A stretch of 8,431 nucleotides of DNA from the NCBI GenBank assembly GCA_946479825.1, contig CAMLHU010000087.1, positions 1-8,431 on the forward strand, read 5' to 3'. The stretch is from an uncultured Gemmatimonadota bacterium (GTDB lineage: Bacteria; Gemmatimonadota; Gemmatimonadetes; Gemmatimonadales; GWC2-71-9). Position 1 is the first letter of the stretch, and each line of letters starts with the position of its first letter. Under the pieces are notes generated by a model, which had not been told where the DNA came from, ran no database searches, and was given only the letters and a program-made list of their open reading frames with translations. Shown here in pieces: positions 1 to 6,857 of the stretch. The translations under genes and the position numbers were made by a program.

Positions 1-196
1 CGCTCAGCGCTCACCGCTCTCCCGTTCACGCGGTCCCCGTTCACCCTTCACCGTTGACCGTTCACCCCGCTCAGCGCTCACCGCTCTCCCGTTCACGCGG
101 TCCCCGTTCACCCTTCACCGTTCACCCTTCACCGTTGACCCTTCACCGTTGACCCTTCACCCCGCTCACCGCTCACTGCTTACCGCTCACCGCCCC
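1..196. repeat. Heptanucleotide repeat array with 67-bp direct duplication
   Basis: This stretch has no independent gene. Positions 1-55 recur identically at 68-122 (period 67), and copy 1 touches the window edge, so the array may extend further left. From 105 to 160 there are eight phased 7-bp units alternating CGTTCAC, CCTTCAC and CGTTGAC. After two extra C's come four more units of the CGCTCAC/TGCTTAC type at 163-190. The array overlaps the last codons of rnd, which is read on the other strand. On that strand the units read GTGAACG, GTGAAGG and GTCAACG, so TGA stops recur, and a 7-bp period carries them through all frames. The units and duplication are seen directly; slippage as the origin is inference. 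No CRISPR-like spacers are present. Confidence 0.9.
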
Positions 197-1309
197 TACC
201 AGCTCCTTTCCCACCACTTCCCGTTGCCACCGCCGCATCTCCGGGATCTCGGCAAGTTGCGCCGGGTCGGTCGGGTTGAGCCGGGCGATCGCCTCGAGGG
301 TCCCGTTGGGACAGAGCACCCCGGGCGCGAGGCCGATCCGTTCGGCCGCCGCGGTGCGCGCGGCCTTGAGCGCCTCGAGCCTGGCGTCGAACGCGGGGTC
401 GGGCGGAGGCCGCTTGCCCCGCTCGATCCTGGGCAGCGCCGATTCCGGCAGCGCCATCGCCCGCTCCACGGCGTCGAGCATCTCGCGCCCGAATCGCTCC
501 ACCTGGCCGCGCGAAAGCCCCGGGATCGCGCCGAGCTGGTCGAGGGTGCGCGGCGGCGTGGCGGCCGCGGCCAGGATGACGTCGGGGTTCACGACCCGGA
601 ACGCCGCGCGGTCGAGGCGCCGCGCCGTGGCGTCGCGCCACTGATAGAGCTCCCGCAGCACCGCGAGGTGGCGGCCGCGGAGCTTGCCGGCGCCCTTGAC
701 CCGCAGGTAGGCGTCGGCCGCGTCCTCCGTCTCCCACCGCACCACCGCCTGGCGCTCGAACTCCTCCTCGGCCCACGACAGCCGGCCCGCGCGCTCGAGC
801 GCCTCGCGCAGGATGTCGCGGAGGCGCGGGAGGTGGGTGGTGTCGGCCGCGGCGTACTCGAGCATCCCAGGGGCGAGCGGCCGCACCGACCAGTCGGCCC
901 GCTGGAACTTCTTGTCGAGCGACACGCCGCAGTACTTCTCCAGCAGCGCCGCGAGGCCGATGCCCGGTTCGTTGAGCAGCTGCGCCGCCACCCGGGTGTC
1001 GAAGAGGCGGGTGCAGCGGAAGCCGTGGTCGCGGGCCAGGAGGCGGAGGTCGTAGTCGGCGTCGTGGAACACCACCTCCACCGCCGGGTCGGCCACCAGC
1101 GCGCCGATGGCGCCCAGGTCGGTCACCGCGAGCGTGTCCACCACGGCCGTGCGGTCGCGGGTCGAGAGCTGCAGCAGGCAGATCCCATCGGAATACCGAT
1201 GGAAGCTTGCGGCCTCGGTGTCGAGCGCCAGGAGCGCCGGCCGCCCGATCGCCGCGACCAGCTCGGCCAGCTCCCCTGCCGTCGCGATCAGCCGCAGGTC
1301 ACTCGGCAC
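173..1309 (-). CDS. rnd: Ribonuclease D (DEDDy 3'-5' exoribonuclease with HRDC domain)
   Basis: Predicted cytoplasmic 3'-to-5' exoribonuclease that trims the 3' ends of tRNA precursors and other structured RNAs. From a GTG at 1309 it has 378 residues, close to the roughly 375 of E. coli RNase D. The DEDDy metal-binding set is complete: D30 and E32 in LDTEAASF (Exo I), D87 in HDADYDLRLL (Exo II), and Y152/D156 in YAAADTTHL (Exo III). Residues about 205-285 form an HRDC-type helical domain (LRELYQWRDATARRLDRA followed by an IPGL turn). A reading frame continues upstream to 1429, but that extension is Arg/Trp-rich, unlike the family, and overlaps another gene. The GTG start overlaps the upstream small gene by 11 bp, which suggests coupled translation. 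The last codons (VSGKQ and stop) lie inside the heptad repeat array, so the extreme C-terminus is repeat-derived. Confidence 0.93.
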   Translation of the reverse strand: MPSDLRLIATAGELAELVAAIGRPALLALDTEAASFHRYSDGICLLQLSTRDRTAVVDTLAVTDLGAIGALVADPAVEVVFHDADYDLRLLARDHGFRCTRLFDTRVAAQLLNEPGIGLAALLEKYCGVSLDKKFQRADWSVRPLAPGMLEYAAADTTHLPRLRDILREALERAGRLSWAEEEFERQAVVRWETEDAADAYLRVKGAGKLRGRHLAVLRELYQWRDATARRLDRAAFRVVNPDVILAAAATPPRTLDQLGAIPGLSRGQVERFGREMLDAVERAMALPESALPRIERGKRPPPDPAFDARLEALKAARTAAAERIGLAPGVLCPNGTLEAIARLNPTDPAQLAEIPEMRRWQREVVGKELVGAVSGKQ

Positions 1310-1469
1310 GGGACACGAGCTCCAGTCCCGCCGCCACCTCGTCGAGCGCCTTCGCGAGCGCCTTCCAGAACTCCGCGTCGGGCGCCGCCGCCGCCCCCAT
1401 CGCGGAGTCCATCTGCAGCTTGCGCGCAAGCTTGGCGGCGTGGCGGATATAATCCGTCTGCGGACGCAT
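1299..1469 (-). CDS. Small conserved-looking hypothetical protein upstream of rnd
   Basis: A 56-residue protein starting MRPQTDYIRHAAKLARKL and ending GLELVSRAE. I do not recognise a family. It is mostly helix-forming, with a basic first third (KLARKL) and an acidic, alanine-rich second half, and has no cysteines, membrane segment or signal peptide. The ATG at 1469 is preceded by a strong Shine-Dalgarno (AGGGGG, 6 nt before the ATG), the best ribosome site in this part of the window; a TTG at 1487 is in frame but less well placed. Its TGA lies just inside the GTG start of rnd (11-bp overlap), so the pair is likely one operon with translational coupling. The good ribosome site and coupling argue that it is real. 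The role is unknown; a link to RNase D is inference from position only. Confidence 0.62.
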   Translation of the reverse strand: MRPQTDYIRHAAKLARKLQMDSAMGAAAAPDAEFWKALAKALDEVAAGLELVSRAE

Positions 1470-1501
1470 CGTCGTCCCCCTGGTCAAGGCGCTTCTCTAT
1501 C

Positions 1502-1539
1502 CGGCGCGGCCACCGCGCCGTATCTTGCCGTGGATTGTA
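1502..1539 (-). promoter_or_regulatory. Possible -10 and leader hairpin of the small-gene/rnd operon
   Basis: On the minus strand TACAAT (1539-1534) is a good -10-like hexamer, but no convincing -35 lies 16-18 bp upstream of it. A perfect 7-bp inverted repeat follows (1514-1520 with 1502-1508, loop of five). It would be at the 5' end of the transcript, about 33 bp before the small gene's start codon. The hairpin is certain as sequence; promoter function is weakly supported. Confidence 0.3.
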
Positions 1540-1567
1540 GCGGAGCCAAGGCGGTCGGTGGAGCCCT

Positions 1568-1672
1568 GAGCTCCAAGCTCCGCGCTCCCAGCTCCCAGCT
1601 CCCAGCTCTAAGCTCTAAGCTCTAAGCTCTAAGCCCTAAGCTCTAAGCTCTAAGCCCTAAGCCCTAAGCCCT
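1568..1672. repeat. Tandem array of fifteen 7-bp units (AAGCTCT/AAGCCCT)
   Basis: Fifteen units follow one another in perfect 7-bp phase. The first five end in CTCC (GAGCTCC, AAGCTCC, GCGCTCC, CAGCTCC twice). Unit six is CAGCTCT, units 7-9, 11 and 12 are AAGCTCT, and units 10 and 13-15 are AAGCCCT. The ordered drift suggests stepwise expansion. Unit junctions create TAA on the plus strand and TAG on the minus strand, in all frames. It fills most of the 209-bp spacer between the divergent small gene and thioesterase gene. A short inverted repeat (GGAGC/GCTCC, 1560-1574) sits at its left edge. Unit length matches the array at 105-190, though the unit sequence differs. Confidence 0.93.
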
Positions 1673-1678
1673 CCCCCC
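1655..1678 (-). other. Canonical G-quadruplex motif (i-motif on plus strand)
   Basis: On the minus strand four G-runs occur with spacers of 1, 4 and 4 nt (GGG-A-GGG-CTTA-GGG-CTTA-GGG); the first run is the edge of a six-G tract. This meets the usual G3N1-7 definition. The plus strand carries the matching C-runs (1655-1657, 1662-1664, 1669-1671, 1673-1678), directly against the ATG at 1679. For the plus-strand gene the G-rich strand is the template. The motif is seen directly; folding in the cell is inference. Confidence 0.7.
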
Positions 1679-2887
1679 ATGCCCCCACCCGAGATCGACC
1701 TCACCGTCTATCCCGACGAGTGCGACGCCTTCGGTCACCTGAACCAGGCGTCGTTCCTCTCGCTCTTCGAGCGGGCGCGCTGGGAGATGCTGGCGCGGGG
1801 ACCGGGGATGGACGTCTTCACCCGCACCGGCAGCTGGCCCGCGGTCCGAAAGACGACCATCGACTACCACGCCCCGGCGTTCCCCGGCGACGTCCTTCGC
1901 TTTCAGCAGGCGCTCACGCACCACGGCCGCACCAGCTTCACGATGCGGCAGACCGCCCGCCGCGCCAGTGACGACGCCATGATCGCCACGGCGGAATTCG
2001 TCTTCGTCTGCATCGATCGCGACGGCCGCCCGGTGCCGGTACCGCCGGAGGTGGCTCGCTTTATGGGTGGCCGCGCCTCCAGCCGGGGTGAGATGGCCCG
2101 GCTCACGGTCAACGGCGTGGACCTCGCCGTCGACATCCGGGGCGACGGGCCCGCGATCGTCTTCGTGCACGGGTATCCGCTCGATCGCACCATCTGGCAG
2201 CACCAGGTCGGCGCGCTCACCGGCTGGCGCCGGATCGCGCCGGACCTCCGCGGCTTCGGCCTGTCCGACGCGCCGGACCTGGGCTACTCGATGGCCACTT
2301 GGGCCGACGACCTGGCGGCCCTGCTCGACGCGCTCGCGGTGGATCGCGCCGTCCTGTGCGGGCACTCGATGGGCGGGTACATCGCCTTCGAGTTCGCGCG
2401 GCGGCACCGCGACCGGCTCCGCGGACTGGTGCTGGTGGCCACCCGCGCCGAGGCCGACTCCGCCGAGGGGCGGAAGGCGCGCGACGCGGCCCAGGGGGTC
2501 GCGCGCGAGCAGGGTGCTGGCGCCATCGCCGACCAGATGCTGGAGCGGATGCTCGCCCCCGGCGCCGGCGACGCGATGCCGCAGGTGGTGGCGCGGGTCC
2601 GGGACACGATGCGCGGCGCCCCGGTGAGCGGCATCGTCGGCGCCCTCGGCGCGATGCGCGACCGCGCCGACAGCACCGCGCTGCTCCCGACCCTCGCCGG
2701 GATCCCGGCGCTCGTCGTCGCCGGCGAACTCGACCAGCTCATTCCCGCCGCCTCCCCCCGGGCCCTCGCCGACGGGATCCCCGGCGCGGTCTACAGCGTC
2801 ATCCCGGGGTCGGGCCACCTGCCGCCGGTCGAACAGCCGCTCGCCACCACCCGGGTCCTGGCCGAGTTCCTCGAATCCCTGGGGTGA
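1679..2887 (+). CDS. Fused hotdog acyl-CoA thioesterase / alpha-beta hydrolase
   Basis: A 402-residue protein with two enzyme domains. Residues 1-130 form a 4HBT/YbgC-type hotdog thioesterase: D16 in DECDAFGHLNQASFL is the expected catalytic aspartate, with E31 and R34 in LFERAR on the long helix. Members cleave acyl-CoA thioesters. Residues 139-402 form an alpha/beta hydrolase: oxyanion-loop HG at 164-165, nucleophile elbow GHSMGG with S230, acid D352 in GELDQLIP, and H380 in GSGHLPP. The triad is complete, so both halves should be active; substrates are unknown. The ATG at 1679 starts exactly where the family begins but has no Shine-Dalgarno, being preceded by C-rich repeat. An in-frame ATG at 2093 (M139), preceded by GGGGTGAG, begins the hydrolase domain and could give a free hydrolase. 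The gene stands alone, divergent from rnd and convergent with ferredoxin. Two separate genes joined by a small indel is a possible history. Confidence 0.88.
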   Translation: MPPPEIDLTVYPDECDAFGHLNQASFLSLFERARWEMLARGPGMDVFTRTGSWPAVRKTTIDYHAPAFPGDVLRFQQALTHHGRTSFTMRQTARRASDDAMIATAEFVFVCIDRDGRPVPVPPEVARFMGGRASSRGEMARLTVNGVDLAVDIRGDGPAIVFVHGYPLDRTIWQHQVGALTGWRRIAPDLRGFGLSDAPDLGYSMATWADDLAALLDALAVDRAVLCGHSMGGYIAFEFARRHRDRLRGLVLVATRAEADSAEGRKARDAAQGVAREQGAGAIADQMLERMLAPGAGDAMPQVVARVRDTMRGAPVSGIVGALGAMRDRADSTALLPTLAGIPALVVAGELDQLIPAASPRALADGIPGAVYSVIPGSGHLPPVEQPLATTRVLAEFLESLG

Positions 2888-2893
2888 AACCAT

Positions 2894-3043
2894 TTGGGGG
2901 GCTCGGGCGTCTATATCAGTGGCGCTCGGATCCACTTCCCTCGGGTCCACGCCGAACGCAGTACCATATCCTTCCAGCATGGGCTCCGGGGTCGCGGCCA
3001 AGGCAGTTCGGCCCCGGAGCCTTCCTGCGTTCAGAGCCCCCAA
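2894..3043. ncRNA. Putative structured RNA (three-way junction) or MITE-like element
   Basis: No gene occupies this part of the 208-bp convergent gap. It contains nested perfect helices: 2897-2904 with 3034-3041 (GGGGGCTC/GAGCCCCC, extended by TT/AA past one bulged G); 2906-2910 with 2949-2953 (GGCGT/ACGCC); 2954-2961 with 3025-3032 (GAACGCAG/CTGCGTTC); and 2982-2991 with 3012-3021 (GGCTCCGGGG/CCCCGGAGCC). Only G2905 and A3033 are unpaired at the junction, and the two arms abut. Inside the first arm, 2928-2933 pairs with 2943-2948 (one G-U). The strand is undetermined because the pairings work on both. I compared it by eye with 5S rRNA, SRP RNA, tRNA and cobalamin riboswitches and found no fit. 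The end helix could instead be the terminal inverted repeat of a small non-coding mobile element. Confidence 0.5.
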
Positions 3044-3047
3044 CGCA

Positions 3048-3076
3048 AGACCCCCCGGCCGCTGGCCGGGGGGTCT
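3048..3076. terminator. Strong GC hairpin, probable terminator between convergent genes
   Basis: A perfect 13-bp stem (AGACCCCCCGGCC / GGCCGGGGGGTCT) with a 3-nt loop lies 19 bp past the ferredoxin stop on the minus strand and also follows the structured element on the plus strand. Neither side has a real T-run; the minus-strand tail begins TTGCGTT. It is probably the ferredoxin terminator and may act in both directions. The hairpin is certain, the function likely. Confidence 0.7.
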
Positions 3077-3095
3077 CGGACATCTGGCGCCAACC

Positions 3096-3359
<264 letters not shown>

Positions 3360-3428
3360 GCCGCTGCAACCTCCGCGCGAGGCCCTCGGGCCCCGGATCT
3401 GTTCGATGACCGCCTGTTTCCGCGCTCA

Positions 3429-3457
3429 TAAGTAGGAGGGGGCCGCCGCGGGCGCAA
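3429..3457 (-). promoter_or_regulatory. Probable sigma70-type promoter of the ferredoxin gene
   Basis: On the minus strand TTGCGC (3457-3452) and TACTTA (3434-3429) are separated by exactly 17 bp in the 125-bp divergent spacer. This would start transcription near 3422 and give a leader of about 60 nt. The hexamers and spacing are seen; activity is inferred. Confidence 0.5.
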
Positions 3458-3471
3458 GGGGGCGAGCGCCT

Positions 3472-3477
3472 TATCTT
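3472..3477 (+). promoter_or_regulatory. Possible -10 element giving a leaderless patatin mRNA
   Basis: TATCTT lies 7 bp before the ATG at 3485, and there is no Shine-Dalgarno at normal distance; the nearest purine run, AAGGGGG, is over 20 nt away. A TANNNT-like hexamer at this distance is the arrangement known for leaderless genes in other bacteria. No -35 is recognisable, so this is tentative. Confidence 0.3.
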
Positions 3478-3484
3478 TCCCGCC

Positions 3485-5557
3485 ATGCTGCGCCGCGCCC
3501 GGTGGCTCACCGCCCTCCTTCCCGCCTTCCTCCTCGCCGCGCCGGCCGCGGCCCAGCAGGAATGCCCCGCGGGGCCGGTCGCGCTGGTCCTGGCCGGCGG
3601 CGGCGCGCGGGGCCTCGCGCATATCGGCGTGCTCGAAGTGCTCGACAGCCTGGGCGTCCGCCCGGACTTTGTGGTCGGCTCGAGCATGGGCGCGATCGTC
3701 GGGGCGCTCTACGCCAGCGGCTATTCGGGCCGAGAGATCGATTCGATCGCGCGCGTGGTCCCGCTTGGCGCGCTCTTCCGCACCGACCGGCCCGAGATGC
3801 CCGCCTCACTCGGCCAGCTGCGCCCCCTGCTGGTGTGGGAGCAGGGCGACCACGGACTCGTGCTGCAGCGCGCCAGCGTGCGCGACGCGGCGGTCAACGC
3901 GTGGCTCGACGCCACGATGCTCCGCGGCAACCTCGCGGCGCGCGGCAACTTCCGCCGGCTCCCGATCCCGTTCTACGCCGTTGCGACCGACCTCCGGCAG
4001 CGCGCTCCCGTCCCCCTCGCCGCCGGCGACCTGGCGCAGGCGGTCCGGGCGAGCATGGCGATCCCGCTGGTCTTCGCCCCCGTCAGGATCGGCGGGGTGT
4101 ACCTGGCCGACGGCGGGCTCTCGGCCAACCTCCCGATCACGGTCGCCCGCTCGCTCCACGCCGCGCGGGTCATCGCGTCCCAGCCGTTCGAGGTGCGGAG
4201 CGATTCGGAGGACTTCAGCTCCCCCTTCACCGTCGCCGACTACCTGGTCGAGTATCTCTTCCGGCAGGCCGCCGACACCGTCCGACCGGGCGACGTCGCG
4301 GTCCGGACCGACATCACCGGCATCGGCAACCTCGACTTCACCCCGGCCATCCTCGACACCGCCGTCGTCCGCGGCGCGCGTGCGGCCCGCGAGGCGCTGG
4401 CACCCGTGGCCGCGTGCCTTCCGCGCGCCGGTGGGCCGCTCTCCGACCCGGGGGGACCCCCGCCGGTCCTGGCCGATGCCGCGACCCCGGGCCTGCGACG
4501 TCCCGAGGCGCACGACCTGCTCCGCGCCCTCGGGCTTCGCGTCGGCCAGCCCCTCGACACCGCCGCCCTCCGTCGCGGGCTCGTCAAGCTCGCCGAGTCC
4601 GACCGGTTCCGCGCGGTCTGGCTGGACCCCGACTCCGCCGCCCCGCCCGACAGCGTGCGGTTCACCCTCCGCACCGAGCGCCGCCCGGGTCGCGTGGCCG
4701 GACTCGGCCTGGCCTACGACAACGAGCTCGGCGCGCGGATGTGGCTGGGCGGGGTGGACCGGCATCTCTTCGATCGCGCGGTCGAGGCCAGCGCCGCGCT
4801 CTTCCTCGGCGGACTGCAGGACCAGCTGGTGCTCGGCGTCCGCCGGACCTGGCGCGAGCGCGCCGCGCCCCGGCCCACCCTCACGCTCACGCTCACTGAC
4901 GACCGGATCCAGGCGTTCGATCCCTCGGGCGACGAGGTCGCCAAGCTCGACGCGCGATCCGGGGTCGGCTTCGCCGGACTCGAGACCAGTCTTGGCGTCG
5001 CGTGGCTGGTGCGCACCGGATTCGAAGGGATGATCTGGGAGGACCCGACCGCCACGGGCCAGCGGACCGGCGGGGTGATGTTCGAGGTGCTGCGGAACGA
5101 CCCGCAGGGCGACGCACGCCTTTCGCTCTCCGGCGAATGGACCGGGGACTGGCGGCGCGCGTCGTTCGAGTGGGCGCAGCCGATCCGCTGGGGCTCGGTG
5201 ACGGTGACGCCCGGCATCCGCGCCGCCATCGCCGACTCACTGCCGCTGCAGCTCACCTATCCCCTCGGCGGCGACGACGGCTTTCCGGGGCTGCACATCT
5301 ACGAGCTGCGCGGCACCCACGAGGCGTACGGTTCACTCTCCGTGGCCGTTCCGCTCGTCGGGCCGCTGCAGCTTCTGGCCGAAGGGGCAGCCGGGACCGT
5401 GGCAACCTCCACCGCCGGCCTGACCCTGGACGACTGGCGGGTCGGCGGGCGGATCGGGCTCGGCGCGACGACCCCGCTCGGCCCCGTGCGGCTCGAGTAC
5501 GGCGCCACCCGCGGCTTCCGGGACCAGGTGTTCTTCCGGGTCGGGCGCTGGTTCTGA
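3485..5557 (+). CDS. Patatin-like phospholipase with POTRA and outer-membrane barrel (type Vd-like)
   Basis: A 690-residue exported lipid acyl hydrolase resembling the Pseudomonas PlpD class. Residues 1-23 are a signal peptide (basic start, hydrophobic core, AAA|QQ cleavage site). Residues about 31-225 form a patatin domain: glycine-rich oxyanion loop [11 protein letters not shown] (38-48), nucleophile S67 in GSSMG, and D209 in the DGG motif, making the Ser-Asp dyad complete. A linker leads to one POTRA-like module (about 339-402, [21 protein letters not shown]). The rest (about 405-690) has alternating polar/apolar strands and ends in VFFRVGRWF. The terminal aromatic fits an outer-membrane beta-signal recognised by BAM. 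Family knowledge predicts a surface or periplasmic phospholipase; whether the patatin domain is exported through its own barrel and released is inference. The gene is alone, divergent from ferredoxin and convergent with the MscS gene, 7 bp between stops. Confidence 0.92.
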   Translation: MLRRARWLTALLPAFLLAAPAAAQQECPAGPVALVLAGGGARGLAHIGVLEVLDSLGVRPDFVVGSSMGAIVGALYASGYSGREIDSIARVVPLGALFRTDRPEMPASLGQLRPLLVWEQGDHGLVLQRASVRDAAVNAWLDATMLRGNLAARGNFRRLPIPFYAVATDLRQRAPVPLAAGDLAQAVRASMAIPLVFAPVRIGGVYLADGGLSANLPITVARSLHAARVIASQPFEVRSDSEDFSSPFTVADYLVEYLFRQAADTVRPGDVAVRTDITGIGNLDFTPAILDTAVVRGARAAREALAPVAACLPRAGGPLSDPGGPPPVLADAATPGLRRPEAHDLLRALGLRVGQPLDTAALRRGLVKLAESDRFRAVWLDPDSAAPPDSVRFTLRTERRPGRVAGLGLAYDNELGARMWLGGVDRHLFDRAVEASAALFLGGLQDQLVLGVRRTWRERAAPRPTLTLTLTDDRIQAFDPSGDEVAKLDARSGVGFAGLETSLGVAWLVRTGFEGMIWEDPTATGQRTGGVMFEVLRNDPQGDARLSLSGEWTGDWRRASFEWAQPIRWGSVTVTPGIRAAIADSLPLQLTYPLGGDDGFPGLHIYELRGTHEAYGSLSVAVPLVGPLQLLAEGAAGTVATSTAGLTLDDWRVGGRIGLGATTPLGPVRLEYGATRGFRDQVFFRVGRWF

Positions 5558-5564
5558 GGCCGGG

Positions 5565-6857
5565 TCAGGCGCCCCAGCGTTCGCGCGGGACGACCGTGTC
5601 GGTCGGTTGCTGGCGGACCACCCGGAACGCGGGCGAGAGGATCTCGACGCCCGCCGCGTTGAAGCGGTCCTGGATGTTGGCGTGGAGCTCGCTCAGCGTC
5701 GACTGCATCGGGAACGGGTCCACGAGGTAGGCGTTGAGGTCGTAGGAGACGTGGAAGTCGTTGAGCGAGGTCTGCCACACGAACGGCGGCGGGTCCTTGC
5801 GCAGGTTGGCGGTCGCCGCCGCGGCGCCCAGCAGCAGCTCGTGCACCTGCCGCCACGGCGTGTCGTAGCCGATCGTCACCGAGGTGTGCAGCACCGACCC
5901 GCCCTCGGCCTCCCGCCGCGAATAGTTGGCCACCGGGTGGCTCACCATCACGGTGTTCGGGATGGTCACTTCCAGCCCCCGGGTGGTCAGGATCCGGGTG
6001 GCGAGCATGCCGAGCTCGAGCACCTTCCCGGTGGTGTCCTCGACCCGGACCACGTCGCCCGGCTTGAGCGCCCGCGCGTACATCAGCACCAGCCCGCCCA
6101 TCGCGTTCCCCACCAGGCCGGTCGACCCGAGCGACACCAGCAGCCCCACGAAGATCGAGATCCCCTTGAACGCCGCCGACCCGCTCCCCGGAATGAGCGG
6201 ATAGATCAGCACCGCGCCGAGGATCCAGAGCCCGATCGTGACCAGCTTCCGGGTCGGCCGCACGACGTCGGGGTGGACCCACGGCAGCTCCACGCTCCCC
6301 CGCTCCACCGCGTCGAACAGCGCCCCGGCCCCGCGGGCGACGATGCGGATCACCACCACGATGAGCAGGATGGCGACGAGGCGGGGGAGCAGCTCGAGCG
6401 CGCCAAGCCCGAGCCCGCGCGCGGCCTGCAAGAGCGCGTCGCCGAGCTGGGCCGCGAGGCCCTGGGTGGCGGTGAAACGGCCGAGGACGTAGGTGAGGTA
6501 ACCGTAGAGCCCCACACCCACGACCGCCCAGAGGAGGGCGTCCGCCGCCGCGCCGGCCACGGCCGCCAGGCGGCGGGCGTCCACCAGCGTCACCTGCCCC
6601 ACCTTGAGACCGCTGCCCGCGCGCCGCGCCATCGGCAGGAGGGCCGCGCGGAGCCGCCGGCGCCCAGCCTGCGCCAGTCGCACCAGCAGCGCGAAGACGA
6701 CCGTGGCGATCGCCGCCGACGTCAGCCCCCAGAGCAGCGTGGTGGCCGTGACCGGCCCCGCGATGTGGGTCGTGTCGAGCGGAGCGGCGGTGGTGGGGAG
6801 CTGGACGGCGGGTGTTTGGACGACGGCGAGAACGGCGCGAAGCGATGCCAGGGTCAC
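5565..6857 (-). CDS. MscS-family mechanosensitive ion channel
   Basis: Small-conductance mechanosensitive channel relative that would release solutes during hypo-osmotic shock, placed in the inner membrane. With the GTG at 6857 it has 430 residues. Predicted membrane helices lie at about 38-59, 104-125, 156-174 and 205-222, followed by the pore helix at about 230-262 (SLGSTGLVGNAMGGLVLMYARAL), the most MscS-like segment. The cytoplasmic beta domain follows directly (KPGDVVRVEDTTGKVLELG, then TIPNTVMVSHPVANYSR), with the alpha/beta domain to the C-terminus. The first 30 residues are hydrophobic and may act as a targeting segment. An open frame extends to 6944, but that part overlaps def heavily and is Arg/Pro-rich. 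The chosen GTG overlaps the def TGA in a GTGA junction, which indicates translational coupling. It has more N-terminal helices than E. coli MscS (three). Confidence 0.92.
   Translation of the reverse strand: MTLASLRAVLAVVQTPAVQLPTTAAPLDTTHIAGPVTATTLLWGLTSAAIATVVFALLVRLAQAGRRRLRAALLPMARRAGSGLKVGQVTLVDARRLAAVAGAAADALLWAVVGVGLYGYLTYVLGRFTATQGLAAQLGDALLQAARGLGLGALELLPRLVAILLIVVVIRIVARGAGALFDAVERGSVELPWVHPDVVRPTRKLVTIGLWILGAVLIYPLIPGSGSAAFKGISIFVGLLVSLGSTGLVGNAMGGLVLMYARALKPGDVVRVEDTTGKVLELGMLATRILTTRGLEVTIPNTVMVSHPVANYSRREAEGGSVLHTSVTIGYDTPWRQVHELLLGAAAATANLRKDPPPFVWQTSLNDFHVSYDLNAYLVDPFPMQSTLSELHANIQDRFNAAGVEILSPAFRVVRQQPTDTVVPRERWGA

Noticed and set aside
1..190. CRISPR array
   Set aside because: Repeat units are 7 bp and contiguous, with no spacers of constant length and no cas genes nearby.
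1447..1452. TATAAT on the plus strand as a promoter
   Set aside because: It is explained by the codons of the small minus-strand gene (DYI), has no -35 partner, and lies over 200 bp from the next plus-strand start.
149..1540. Long plus-strand frame of 463 codons opposite rnd
   Set aside because: It is antisense to a gene with all DEDDy motifs, has Arg/Pro/Gly-rich composition typical of GC-rich shadow frames, and no recognisable domain.
1664..3043. Minus-strand frame of 459 codons opposite the thioesterase-hydrolase gene and crossing the structured element
   Set aside because: It has shadow-frame composition and no domain, and it lies opposite a gene with two complete catalytic sites.
2896..3043. 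5S rRNA, SRP RNA, tRNA or cobalamin riboswitch in the structured element
   Set aside because: The three-way topology and fragments such as CCGAAC, ATGGTACTGC or GCGCCACTG looked suggestive, but arm lengths and the conserved loops of 5S rRNA are wrong, the SRP GGAAGGAAGCAG tip is missing, no tRNA fold forms, and the B12 core is incomplete.
5558..5564. Terminator between the convergent patatin and MscS genes
   Set aside because: Only 7 bp separate the stop codons and I see no hairpin with a T-run there; any terminator would have to lie within the coding regions.
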